Assembly: GCA_029204225.1 (NCBI GenBank)
Contig: CM055095.1
Location: 61,671,910 to 61,735,909 of the forward strand
Direction of reading: 5' to 3'
DNA length: 64,000 nt
Source of the DNA: Diphasiastrum complanatum
Taxonomy: Eukaryota > Streptophyta > Lycopodiopsida > Lycopodiales > Lycopodiaceae
Shown one piece after another: positions 31,381-42,325 of this stretch. The first letter of the stretch is position 1, and every line of letters starts with the position of its first letter. The position numbers and the translations under genes are program-made. The notes under the pieces were generated by a model. That model had not been told where the DNA came from. It made no database searches and saw only the letters and a list, made by a program, of their open reading frames with translations.

Positions 31381-32720
31381 ATGCTTTTGTTATGGCTAAC
31401 AAAAAGGATAGAATGGAAAAGGAGATTGGTCTCAACTTTCCAAAGTTCTCTTTTAACATCAATAAGATTGGTGGATCTTATGCAAAGTTTAACAAGCTTC
31501 CTTATGCTAGATCTAGGTCAAGATCTATTATGCTTCTTGAAGATCTTCATCTTTGTGCTAACTTGGCTAGCTATGAGGATAATGATGGTTCTTTAATGGT
31601 TCTTCATGGCAAGTGCAAGAATGCAAAAGGTAAGGAAAGAGCTAACTTCATCAATGGAGGCGAAGAAGGTTCTTCCTTGGAAAAGGTTGTTGCTAATGAT
31701 TTCTTTGATCATATGGAAACAAATGGTGCTAGGTGCATGCATGAATGAGGTGGTTCTTCTACATTTCTTTGTTATGATTCCAAGAAAGTCATTTGTGCAA
31801 AAAGTGGTGTCACATGTCTTCATAAAGAGAGTAGATCAAATGGTTCTATCATGGAACTTGGTGAGAGGATAGTCACAAGTCAAGAAGAAGAGAAGTATGT
31901 GAAGTATTCAAAGAAGGATGTACTGTTTGAATGATGTCATTGTGATAGTGAGGAAGAATCATTATCATATGAGTCATTACCTAAATCATTGAGTAGAAGT
32001 TCTTGTTTGAAAAAAGAGAGTACTTCAATCATCCTTATGTTGAAAGTACTAATAATTTTTTTCATGGCTTCTAATGTTTTTGAGGTTTCTACTTCTTATG
32101 ATGCAATCATTAAGAGAGAGTCTTGTGAAAGAAAGGGCAATGGAAGATTGGTTCTTGGGAAGATCCAAGGCATGGATCTCATATCTCTTCATCAACTCAA
32201 AGGGGCCTCTATGATTATGGTGAATTGTTCACTCATGGTCGAGATGGCAAAAGGTTGGTTAGAGAAGACTACATGGAGCAAATCGAGAGACAATTTTTTC
32301 AAGGCAAGAGAGATCTCATTGGTGAGATTTATGAGGTTTGTTACGGACTCAAGAGGGTTGGATTTATTAGGTTTGATACTCATCTTCACCTACTCTACTT
32401 CCTATTGGATGGAAAGTTTGAAAACTATCTTTTGCTTAAAGATGATGCCATTGTTTTCACTAACCTTCCACAAAGAAGGTCGAGATCAAGCATTGATGAG
32501 ATCTTGGTGGATCTAGATCATATATTTGAAAGGGAGTATTTCTAGAGGTTCAGGTCTGAAAATATTCATATCTTTGATGTTCAAGCAGAAGATCAAGAGT
32601 TTGGTCTCAAAGGGCTTCAACAACACAAAAGGAAAGGTGGCAATTTGGAACTAGTCAAGAGCATCAAAGGAGAGCCAAATGGCAAAGATGTTATGGATCT
32701 ATTGTTTTAGGAGTATGAAA
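31381..32720 (+). pseudogene. Copia E3: highly diverged integrase/RT region (same as E1)
   Basis: This is a near copy of E1 5700-6970. Frame 31341-31748 contains KLPYARSRSRS (integrase zinc-finger end). Frame 32225-32545 has DYMEQIERQFFQGK, EVCYGLKRVGF and YLLLKDDAIVF, matching in order copia RT YMEQ, YGLK and YLLLYVDD, with the catalytic box changed to KDDA. The parts between are not recognisable. There is no RNase H and no LTR at the end. Both copies share the same unusual architecture, so it arose before they separated. Confidence 0.5.
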
Positions 32721-32973
32721 ACTCAAGTAAGATCAAAAGGACAACAAGGAAGTGTTGTTCAAGTTTACTTTACTTTTTCTATCTCATGTTTGAGCAATTT
32801 CATGTGAATGTGTGCAAATTGTCAAGATATGGTAAAACTAGCTACATTGGTTTGCATCCTTTTGATGATGGAGTTGTACTAGCATTATTAAATGGTTTTT
32901 CTGATGGAAATGAAGCTATTGGAGGCTCATTATATCACTCATTCATGCTCAAGTCATCAAGTGATGATGGCAT
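32721..32973 (+). other. E3 tail, partly duplicated beyond E4
   Basis: The stretch 32757-32845 ('tttactttac...gataaaac') recurs at about 37637-37715 with few changes. The open frame 32786-33031 covers it but has no known domain and runs into the E4 LTR. It ends in GGCAT (32969-32973), the 5' target duplication of E4. Confidence 0.5.
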
Positions 32974-33247
32974 AGTTAGAATTAAAGTAGAATCACTGTG
33001 TTACTGTACTGTGGGTCCTATCAATGGATAAGGATCAGTTGGCCTCGCCAAGAGGCAAGTCGACGGGACACACATCCCACCAATGGCAACCTGGGTCATG
33101 CATGGGTTGCCTGAGTGAACAACTATATGTACAGTTTAATTTCATTTTGAGAAATACAGTTTCTATGTGAGCTTGCTGTGGAGAGTGTTTTCTGTTTGTG
33201 TTACTATGTAGCATAATTTGTGTTTCTGTGCAAAACAAATTCTAAGT
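32974..33247 (+). repeat. 5' LTR of E4
   Basis: AGTTAGAATTAAAG...CAAATTCTAAGT, 274 bp, followed directly by TGGTATCAGAGGC. The near-perfect terminal inverted repeat is A(G/C)TTAGAATT. Confidence 0.9.
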
Positions 33248-34543
33248 TGGTATCAGAGGCATACAGGGAGTGTACACAGTACAACATCGTCGTTGGAGAG
33301 AGCTTCGGGAGAAGTGTCTTCTGAGAGTTTGGGGTTTACGGCGGGTTGAAGACGGAAGGAGAAACACTGATGTAGAGAGTTTAGCACACAGAAGCTTGGT
33401 GAGCTTGAGACTGTGTGAGGATTCAGAGACGAGGGTTGTCGGCTGAATCAGAACCTCAGCTAACAGAATTTTGAAATTCCAAAGCAGGCTCTTTGGTGTT
33501 TGCAATCAGTGTGCATTCAATCAGATACCATTTAACAAATGGATTGAAGCATCAGAGTTCTAGCAGTAGGGCGACCTCAGAGCTAGAGGATAGGCCTGTC
33601 TAAACATTGTGAATTGAAAGCCAAGAACAGATTTGTGTGAAAAACCCAGGGTCTGGGGTTTGGGAGCACAAAATCAGAGATTTCTCTCTATATTGATCCA
33701 TTTTGCAGGCTGTAAAAACTCAGAGGAGGGCACCCTAGCAGTGCAAATAAGTTCTGAAGTGGCCGTGTGCAGTTGCGAGCTGGAAAGAGAACGTGATAAA
33801 TCTGAACGTGGCAGCCATATCCAAAAACCTTGGATGAAAGAGGAGGAGAGGTTGCGGACAGGTCGCGGACAGCTCGCGCGCAAGGAACCACAATGACCTC
33901 GTAGTGTTTTCAAGAGGATAGCGGCTTCAGGAGTGCAGTACAACACGCCAATGCACTAAAGTCCATCAGATCTTTCTCCACAACGATCGACGGACATGAT
34001 TAATTACAATCTGGACCACATGATTGAAATCCATCGTTGGATTTAACTAAAGTAGGCCCTGAAGGAGTGAAGTGCATTTTAGCCTTCAACTTCATTAAAA
34101 ATTTTCAAAGTGAAAGTTGAGTTGGGTCCCTTCACAAGTGAAGAGTGAAGTTTCTTCAAAGTGAAGAAACAATTCAAAAACTAGAAAAGTCCCTATTTTT
34201 GGGTCCTTTGCCCGTTTTGACCCAAACGAAAGGCTATAGCCTCCAAACAAAGGTCACCTAGACTGTACCTGCAAGTACAGTACAACAAAACAGAGTGATT
34301 GTAGTGGAGAAAGTGTTCGAAGTGTGCCAGAATTGATTTCACCATTCCACTAGGCACGTTGTTGGGAGTTGATGACTGAGTGCATTTCGGAAGGCGACAC
34401 CAATTTGGCTTTCAAATTGGTGGAAAAGCAGCGAGTGGCCTGGTAAGGGAAAAAGTGCAGGTCATTATTTTCAACTTCTGACATCACTGTTGGCCTCGGC
34501 ATACTATTTTTAGCCTACGGTAGAAGTTTCAAGCAGTTTTGCG
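33248..34543 (+). other. E4 primer-binding site and leader
   Basis: TGGTATCAGAGGC (33248-33260) fits initiator-Met tRNA. The 1.28-kb leader carries short unrelated frames only. The block near 34060-34120 ('tgaagtgcattttagccttc', 'aaagtgaaag') resembles the N1 leader at 8855-8900. Confidence 0.8.
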
Positions 34544-35340
34544 ATGGCAAACATGGGAGAGTCCATTTTGAGTGAAAGTAACAAATTGGACGGGATTTCC
34601 AACTATGCAGTGTGGAAATTCAAAATGAAAAACATACTGATGGAGAAAGACGTGTGGAAAGTCGTCACAGGTGATGAGAGAAGGCCGCCAAATGAAGCGG
34701 ATATCAAAGTGTTCAACAAAAAGATGAGAAAAGCTTTGACCTTCATTAACTTGTCAGTGAAGGATCACATCATTACCCACATTTGTGATGTTGTTACACC
34801 CAGACAGACATGGGATGTGCTAAAGGAGCAGTTGGAGACATCAAATCCGTCAAGAATCATGTTTCTGAAGTCAAACTTGAATAGTGCCCGAATGGAGCCA
34901 GGAGAGCACATTCAGACGTACATGACCAGAATCAAGACAATGAGGGATGAACTGCATTCTATTGTGAGCGCATACGTGATGTGGAGCTGGTGCACAATGC
35001 ATTGTGCGGCATTGCAGAACCCTATCAGATGTTTGTGAGCAGAATAGCATCAAGAGAAAGATTGCCAACCTTTGACGAGCTCACAGGAATCTTGATACAG
35101 GAAGAGCAACGACGAGAAATGGTGAAAGCTAGATGTCAAAATACTGACGATCAGGCACTTGCGACATGCCAAAAACAAGGCAAGGGCAAGGGCAAGAAGA
35201 AGTCTAAACAGCAATTTGCCAAGTCTCAGGAGGACGAGGGATCTTCCAGTAAGACTAAGAAGAAAGACAAGTGCTTCCATTGTGGCAAAAAGGCCATTGG
35301 AAGAGTGAATGTCACAAATTTCTGGCGGAACAAGGCAAAG
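34544..35340 (+). pseudogene. E4 gag
   Basis: From ATG 34544 the protein has LDGISNYAVWKFKMKNIL, the copia gag N-terminus, then TWDVLKEQLETSNPSRIMFL and EHIQTYMTRIKTMRDEL. A frameshift near 34970 moves the frame to 34981-35472, with FDELTGILIQEEQRR and a Lys-rich linker. The zinc knuckle starts CFHCGKK but a second shift at about 35293 splits it; GHWKSECHKF continues in frame 35271. Gag would package element RNA. Confidence 0.85.
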
Positions 35341-36489
35341 GGAAACCAAAACAAACAGGTAACCTTGTCGATGAGGGTGAGATTGAAGACTCTAGCATCT
35401 TCATATCTGCATTGTCATCTAATCAAGATGATCAAGCATGGTATATTTACTCGGGAGCCACAAGACACATGACAGGTAATAAGAATTGGTTCAATAGCTT
35501 GAAAGTGTTGGATAATGGAACATCCGTTTCACAAGCAAATGGTGAGGTGTGCAAGATCAAGGGGATAGGCACCGTTTCAATCCAACTACTTGATGGCAAA
35601 AGCAGGATGATCAGAGAGGTACTTTACGTACCAGGTTTGAAGAAAAATCTACTTTCTGTTGGAGTCATTACTGATCAAAAGTTAAAAGTAGAATTTGCCC
35701 ATGATCGTTGCTTTGTGAAGGATGTGAACCAAAAGTTCAAAGTTATTGCAGATGGAGTAAGGGAGCCCAATACAAAATTGTACAGGTTGAATGCTACAAT
35801 CAAGAGGCAACATAGACTTGTATCGTCCATTCCATCGCAAACTGAGCTGCGGCATAAGAGGCTTGGTCACTTAAACTTAGGAAACCTCAGTTTGATGAGA
35901 AAATTGGAGATGGTAACAGGATTGCCTACCATAGAAGATCACTTGAAATCGATGTGCGAATCTTGTGTATATGGGAAGCAACATCAAGAGAAGTTCAATA
36001 AAGGGGGTGTTGCAAGAGCAAAGAACATCCTGGATTTAATCCACACAGATTTATGCGGGCCTATGAGGACCATGTCCTTAGGTAAAGCCTTCTATTTCAT
36101 GACCTTTATTGATGATATGTCACGTAAGACATGGATCTACTTAAGAAGAAATCATATGCATTTGACAACTTCAAAAGCTTCAAAGCATTGGTCGAAAATC
36201 AGACAAGTAGGAAGATCAAAGTTCTAAGATCAGATAGTGGAGGTGAGTACAAGTCTAATGACTTCAATGATCTTTGTGATCAATGTGGGGATTAAAAGAC
36301 AATTTACGCAAGCTCATACTCCTACTCTCAATGGTGTAGCTGAGCGCAAGAATCATACGATCGTGGAAAGTGCCAGATCTATGCTAGCTGAGATGAAACT
36401 ACCAAAAGATTTTTGGTCAGAAGCATGCAATACGGCAGTCTATCTTCAAAATAGAAGTCCTACCATTGCCATACCAAAGATAACTCCTG
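35341..36489 (+). pseudogene. E4 protease and integrase
   Basis: Frame 35271-36227 contains WYIYSGATRHMTG where DSGA is expected: the catalytic protease Asp is Tyr. Then follow VLYVPGLKKNLLSVG and the integrase zinc finger (HKRLGHLN ... CESCVYGKQ). The first catalytic Asp is in LIHTDLCGPM. Frameshifts near 36140-36300 separate it from the rest (RSDSGGEYKS, then NGVAERKNHTIVESA with the catalytic Glu). At about 36489 (ITPEKAF) the integrase stops and the sequence jumps to the end of RT. Confidence 0.85.
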
Positions 36490-37265
36490 AGAAAGCATTC
36501 ACGAAGAAGAAGCAGGATTGCAAACCAGTAAATACTCCTATTGAACCAAGTAAAAAGCTTTCTAAGCTTGATGAGTCACAATCATTTGATGCCACGCCAT
36601 ATAGACAATTAGTAGGGAGCTTGATTTACCTTACCACAACTAGACCAGATATATGCTATGTTGTTGGCATTGTAAGTCAGTTTATGGCATCACCTAGGGA
36701 AACGCATTGGAAGGCAGCTAAACGCATTTTGCACTATGTGAAAGGCACTTTAGAGTATGGCTTGATTTACAGGAAGCATGATGGTTTACCTGAGTTGCGT
36801 GGCTATGTGGATGCAGATTGGGGAGGTGACTATGATAATCGTAGATCTACCACAGGGTATGTATTCCAGTTTTGTGGTAGTTGCTTTTTCTGGTCTAGTA
36901 AGGAGCAAAGTACAATTGCTCTTTCCACCACAGAAGCAGAGTATAAGGCAATGTGTAGTGCAGCACAAGAAGCTATATGGTTGAGACAAATCTTGAAAGA
37001 AGTTGGCATGAAGCAGAAAAATCCCACGACTTTACATAGCGATAGTCAGAGTGGCATTCAGCTAGCAAAGAATCCAGTGTTCCATGCGAGAACTAAACAC
37101 ATTGAGATTCAGTATCACTTTATACGTGAGAGGCTGCTGAGTCGTGAAATTCATGTTGTTCATTCTAGCACAGAAGAACAACTAGCTGATATTTTCACTA
37201 AGCCACTTGCTGGAGAAAAGTTTAATAATTTTAGATCAAAGCTTTTTGTACTTAAAGTTTGTTGA
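36490..37265 (+). pseudogene. E4 RT C-terminus and RNase H
   Basis: Frame 36237-37265 passes without a stop from integrase (EKAFTKKK) to CKPVNTPIEPSKKLS, the end of RT, and on through TRPDICYVVGIVSQFM, YVDADWGGD, STTEAEYKAM, HSDSQSGIQLAKNP, HARTKHIEIQYHFIRE and ADIFTKPLAGE. The RNase H catalytic residues (D in DADW, E in AEYKA, D in SDSQS) look intact. The fusion removes RT palm and fingers, including YVDD. Confidence 0.9.
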
Positions 37266-37310
37266 CTTTAAAGCTATGTATATGACTGTATAAAAAGTAG
37301 ACTCTACTTT

Positions 37311-37593
37311 AAGGGAGAGAGTTAGAATTAAAGTAGAATCACTGTGTTACTGTACTGTGGGTCCTATCAGTGGATAAGGATCAGTTGGCCTCACCATGAG
37401 GCAGGGCGACGGGACACGCGTCCCGCCAATGACAACCTGGGTCATGCATGGGTTGCCTAAGTGAACAACTATATGTACAATGTAATTTCATTTTGAGAAA
37501 TACAGTTGCTATGTGAGCTTGCTGTGGAGAGTGTTTTCTGTCTGTGTTACTGTGTAGCATGATCTGTGTTCCTGTGCAAAGCAAATTCTAAGT
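37311..37593 (+). repeat. Polypurine tract and 3' LTR of E4
   Basis: 'aagggagag' at 37311-37319 is followed by AGTTAGAATTAAAG and ends CAAATTCTAAGT at 37593, then GGCAT. It has the same length as the 5' LTR. Confidence 0.9.
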
Positions 37594-38168
37594 GGCATCT
37601 TGTGGCAAGATGGAGATTATGGTGGAGACATATAAATTTACTTTACTTCTTCTATCTCATGTTTGAGCAATTTCATGTGAATGAGTGCAAATTGTCAAGA
37701 TATGATAAAACGATGGTGATGCCAACAAGAAAAAAAAGATGATTAATGAAAGCATAGTAATGATTGTGCTTAACAGGAACGTGGATTACTTAGAGAACGG
37801 AGGTTGCGAGCTGTTCTTTTTGGTTTAAAAAAAAACTATCAGTGTAGGAGTCTTAGACTTCCATGAAAGAGGGATTGCAGAAAATGATTAGGCATCTCAA
37901 ACAGCCATGCAATCCTCTAATACTGATAATCTGATTAAAAAGAGAATGTGGAAATAATTCAGGCATCAGAGACAACCATACATTTCTCGTTATGTGATGT
38001 TTGCGTCAGAGGAGTGATAGTTAAATTCATTCAACAAGAATGCAAAAAGATATTAAATAGTAGCGAATATGTATAATAAAGTTGTAGTAACAACGATCAG
38101 ACCACAATACAATTGCGTTGGGTAAGCGCGCGATCCTACTTACATATTCAAAACAATTGCTACAGTTC

Positions 38169-38238
<70 letters not shown>

Positions 38239-38792
38239 CACTGACTTTGAGGAGTCAGCTACTGAAAGACAAGTTCTGGTCGTTTTAATCTCTGTCGGAT
38301 CATCCTCTGATATATGATGACTTATCAAATCTTCAATTGCTCATTTACATTTATAGCGATTGGAAGATCTTGCATTATTCTAGCTTTACATTTACAAGAT
38401 TGCTTTTGACTGACTAATTAGAACAGTTGTTATTGGAGCGTGAAGACGTAGACAGCCTGTGAGGAATCCTGTGTATTTCTGCAAAGTGGGTTTTTTGCCT
38501 GAGTAGAAACCCGTGTAAAACTGTAGTGTCGCCTATCATAAATGCGAGGAAAAAAACAGTGTCGCATTTCTAGAAGTGCTTTAATTGCCTAAAAACCAAT
38601 TTAGAATCAGTGTCGCAAAACACTTAGTTGTTCAGGATGGCCTGAAGGTAAAATGGCGACAATGTCGGGTGTCGAATTTTTTGCATGTGGAAAAACCTGA
38701 GTGAAATGCAGATTGTAGCGACAATCAGTTCAAATATGCAGACTGTTGAAAAATAGTTCATTTTCTAATTTGAGAGAGTAAAATTGAGAGAA
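37594..38792. other. Flank of E4 and LTR-like debris, no gene
   Basis: After GGCAT the sequence 37637-37715 repeats 32757-32845. The part 37830-38160 resembles C1-type LTR sequence ('gcatcagagacaaccat', 'acagccatgc'). A (TA)n tract fills 38172-38236. From 38515 to 38720 the string GTGTCGC and variants recur ('agtgtcgcc', 'agtgtcgca', 'aatgtcgggtgtcg', 'ggcgacaatg'). No open frame of interest. Confidence 0.45.
38172..38236. repeat. (TA)n microsatellite
   Basis: About 65 bp of uninterrupted TA dinucleotides. Confidence 0.95.
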
Positions 38793-39276
38793 AACATAAG
38801 ATATGAAGAAGTTGCTATACGTACAAAAATAGTAATCTACTATGTTTCACACGTGTGGATCAAAAAATAACATATAATAAGCATTCTACACACAAAATTG
38901 CAAGATATCACCAATATAGTGCACCAATGGATAGTAGAATCCAAAGAGAACCATGTATAAGCATGAATGAGATAAGAGAGAGAGAAAATGTCTTCTCTTC
39001 CCATGAGTTACATCCTTTTATAACAGGTCAAAACCTAACTTTGAACTTTGTTTTCCCTCCATAATGAAAAACCTAGCATCAATGAGGACTAGATTCTAAT
39101 TCAAATTCGAATATCTAAAACTCGTGTTCTATAGTTTCCCACACTTTCCAATAGTGTTTACTCAAATGCTTTTAGACTTATATAACTTTGAGAAGTCAAA
39201 CTCAAAGTTTAATATGAAAATTGGCCTAAATTGCCAAATATACAAATGTGACCAAAATAGCAAAACTAGTTGAAAC
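38793..39276 (-). repeat. 3' LTR of E5, truncated at both ends
   Basis: It aligns along its length with 43070-43555 of the 5' LTR ('acataagatatga', 'cacacgtgtggatc', 'agtttcccacac'). The TGTGAGAGAT start is missing: the polypurine-like 'gaagatggag' (minus, about 39277-39290) is followed at once by TTTCAACTAG. Confidence 0.85.
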
Positions 39277-39373
39277 TCCATCTTCAACTAGTTTGAGCAT
39301 AGACTTTGAAGACACTCCAAGTGAAGTCCTATGATTCATGAACAAGTCCTTTCCCAATTCTTTGGTGAAGATA

Positions 39374-40920
39374 CTAGCTACACATTCCCTTGAGGACACA
39401 TGTTAAAGCTCCACCTCCTTTGCCATGACTTGCTCCCACAAAGTGATATGCCACCTCAATGTGCTTTCTCCTAGCATGCAAGATAGGATTGGTTGCCAAC
39501 CTTTGGGCTGATAGATTGTCACAAAATATGATTGAGCTCTCTGAAAAGTCCAGCAAGGGAAGATCCTTGATCATCCTCTTGATCCATACCATCTCTTTTG
39601 TGCAATGTGTAAGAGCTTTGTACTCGGCCTCACTAGATGACAATGGCATAGTGGCTTGTTTCCTTGACATCCATGACATAGCTCCATCACCTATTAAAAT
39701 ACAATGAGCACTAATGGATTTTCTATCCAATATATCTCCAGCAAAGTCCGAATCTAAAAATCCAAACAAGTTAGTTGATGATCCCTCATACAATATGCCA
39801 AAATCTTGAGTTCCAATGATGTACCTCAAAACTCGTTTCCCTAGCTTCCAATGCTCCTCACTAGGATCTTGCATGAATTGGCTCAATCTCCCAACACATC
39901 TAGTCTTGTAATGGTTAGATAGATGAGTGAACCAACTAGCTTCCTAGAGAGAGTAATGTCCTTGAAGGACATTTCATTACCTCTTATAGTTAGCTTTACA
40001 TGAGACTCCATTGGTGTATCACAAGATTTTGCATCTACTATATGAAAACTTTCTAGAATAGAATTAACATACTTCTCTTGACATATGAAAGCATATTGAG
40101 AAGATCTAATCACTTCTATTCCTAGAATGTAATGCAAGTAACCAAGATCATGCACCTCAAACTCTTTCTTGAGAGCACTCTTGATATCCTCCACATATTG
40201 ATTGTCTCCTCAAGATGATATCATCCACATAAATTAGCAAAATGGTAACATCATTTCCAGCAAACCTATAATAAAGTGAATGATCATACTCACTCATAAC
40301 AAATTTTTGAAAGAGTAAAAATGTGTGAAGCTTAGCATACCAACTCCTTGGTGCTTGCTCAAGTCCATATAAGCTCTTTTGTAGAAAACACACATGATTT
40401 GGCTTTAAGGTGAAGTGTAGCTCTCGGGTTGCTCCATGTACACATCCTCCTCAAGATCACCATTCAAAAAAGCATTTGTAATGTCCAATTGCCATAGATC
40501 CCATCCATAAAGAGTAGCAAGAGAGATGATGACCTGAATGCTTACCATCTTTGCCATGGGTGCAAAGGTTTCGTCATAGTCAATACCATGTTCTTGAGCA
40601 TATCCTTTTGCCACCAACCTTGCCTTGTACTTGTTGATAGATCCATCTTGGTTTTTCTTCACCTTGAAGATCCATTTGCATCCAATAGCTTTCTTGTCCT
40701 TAGGTAACTCCACCAATCTCCATGTTCCATTCTTCATAAGAGCTTGATTCTCAAGATCCATTGCTTGGACCCACTCCTCTTTGTTCCTTGCTTCATCTAC
40801 ACATGTAGGGTCATCAAAAGAGGTTAGGAAAGTAAAGTGTGTACCTCCAACAACTTGCTTAAGTTTCTCATCATACGTGAGCCTTGATGGCATTTTCTTT
40901 CCCTTAATGTTCTCCTTGGA
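39374..40920 (-). pseudogene. E5 reverse transcriptase and RNase H
   Basis: Frames 40893-40405, 40393-40157, 40194-39883 and 39886-39374 follow one another. RT shows NGTWRLVELPKDKKAIGCKW, YKARLVAKGYAQEHGIDY, QLDITNAFLNGDLEEDVYM, SLYGLEQAPRSWYAKL and IYVDDIIL (catalytic YVDD). Then come FEVHDLGYLHYILGIEV and TRLDVLG. RNase H shows DSDFAGD, SEAEYKALTH, FCDNLSAQRLATNP and ARRKHIEVAYHFV. A few frameshifts and stops break it. It would make and process element cDNA. Confidence 0.85.
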
Positions 40921-41115
40921 TTTTGACTTGATGAAGGTCCATCATCATCACCATCTAAAGTAGGATCCTTTACATCAACATCAAGAATGGTAGATCCATC
41001 CACATCACCATCAATAGTTCTTGAAGATACTTTTGAATGTTCCCCTCATAAAAAACAACATCTCTACCAATAATCACCTTATTAGTAGAAGGGATGTAAA
41101 CCTTGTAGGCTTTAC
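40921..41115 (-). other. E5 integrase-RT linker
   Basis: This is degenerate linker between the integrase C-terminus and RT of the copia polyprotein, with broken frames. It includes a GATGATG-type Asp-rich stretch. Confidence 0.5.
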
Positions 41116-41944
41116 TCACCTCAGTATATCCAACAAATATACCTTTCCTTGAAGATGGGTCTTGGTCCTATCAACAAGAGTTATATTGACATAGCATGTG
41201 CATCCAAAAGTTCTAAGAAACTTGACACAGCTTGAATAGCATCTCATAAGGTGTCCTTCCATCCAAAATAGCATGTGGCCAACTATTGCACAAGAAATTA
41301 GCACACAACAAAGCTTGATCCCAAAATGGCTTATCAAGGTTAGCACTTAACCTCATGGCTTTGGCACTTTCACATAAAGTCCTATTATTCCTCTCGGCCA
41401 CTCCATTTTGTTGTGAGGTCCTTGGTGTTGTATACTCCCTCTTGATCCCATGCTCAACACAAAAGGCCTTGAACTTGGTAGAGATGTACTCTCCACCATT
41501 GTCACTCCTTAAGCACTTCATCCTTGTGGAAAATTGGTTCTCCCTTGCATTCTTGAACTTAATGAAGACATCATACACTTCATCCTTGCTCTTTAGTAGA
41601 TAGATCCAACAAAATCTACTAAAATCATCAATGAAAGTTACATACATCTTAGCTCCACTATTGCTAGTTGTAGTAATTTCATGAATATTCGAATGTACAA
41701 TCTGAAAAGGCTTTGTAGATCTAGATGTAGATCTAGCATAAGTTAGTCTATGTGACTTTGACAAAGCACAAGACTCATAAACATAATTGATGCTACTTAA
41801 GAATTTTGGAAGACCAATCACAACTTGCTTCCTAGCCATTACCTCCAATGACTTGAAGTTGAGGTGCCCCATCCCTCTATGCCAAACCTCCTGAATAGGT
41901 ATTTTCTCACTTGCCACAAATCCAACTTGGTTAGAATAACACAA
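41116..41944 (-). pseudogene. E5 integrase with altered active site
   Basis: Frame 41944-41213 has the zinc finger WHRGMGHLN ... YESCALSKSH (first Cys changed to Tyr). The first catalytic Asp is replaced in IVHSNIHEI (usually HSD). LRSDNGGEY and NGVAERNNRTL keep the other Asp and the Glu. After FKLCQVS the frame shifts to LRTFGCTCYVN (41250-41160), the C-terminal part. With Asn at the first metal-binding site it cannot be catalytic. Confidence 0.85.
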
Positions 41945-42325
41945 GCATCAAGTTTGAACAACTTCCCTTGCCTTTTACCTTTTGCAATCAAGATATCCTT
42001 CCTTTTGATCATGCAAGCATCTCCATCAAACTCAACTTTGAAACTTTAATTAGCAACTAACTCACACTAAGTAATTTCTTGGTAATGGAAAGTATGAGAA
42101 AACATGTTTCAAATGAACATTCCTATTTGTAGAGAGAGAAATAGGTTGCACACTCACCATCATTGGCCGTGTAGATCACCTTCTTGTCATCTTCATATGC
42201 CAACAAACAGTATCCAAAACATCATTCATCTCAAGAAGTGATTCCACCCTCACTTTCCATAATAAATAGTTGCTTGAGGTAAGCCTATCATTGACTTCCA
42301 ACATGTATGCACTTGATGTAGCCAT
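41945..42325 (-). pseudogene. E5 gag N-terminus fused to protease C-terminus
   Basis: From ATG 42325 (minus) the frame gives MATSSAYMLEVNDRL, SSNYLLWKVRVESLLEMNDVL, then stops being gag near 42200. Directly after it, sequence like the end of the protease/pre-integrase part follows (VIYTANDGE near 42160-42180, KLFKLDA near 41945-41970). About 1 kb with most of gag, the zinc knuckle and the DSG site is deleted. Confidence 0.7.

Larger units (their letters stand above)
32974..37593 (+). mobile_element. Complete copia element E4 (4,620 bp) with target duplication
   Basis: E4 has two 274-bp LTRs (32974-33247 and 37320-37593), a primer site at 33248-33260, gag, protease, integrase, RNase H and a polypurine tract at 37311-37319, flanked by GGCAT (32969-32973 and 37594-37598). 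By eye the LTRs differ at about 19 positions (about 7%), so the insertion is not recent. RT is almost wholly deleted and the protease Asp is lost, so E4 cannot move alone. Its LTR ends (AGTTAG...CTAAGT) are of the same non-TG...CA type as N1. Confidence 0.9.

Noticed and set aside
31900-32720. E3 middle region as a captured host gene
   Set aside because: YMEQ, YGLK and YLLLK in the order and spacing of copia RT make a decayed pol the simpler reading. Capture stays possible only for the unmatched part.
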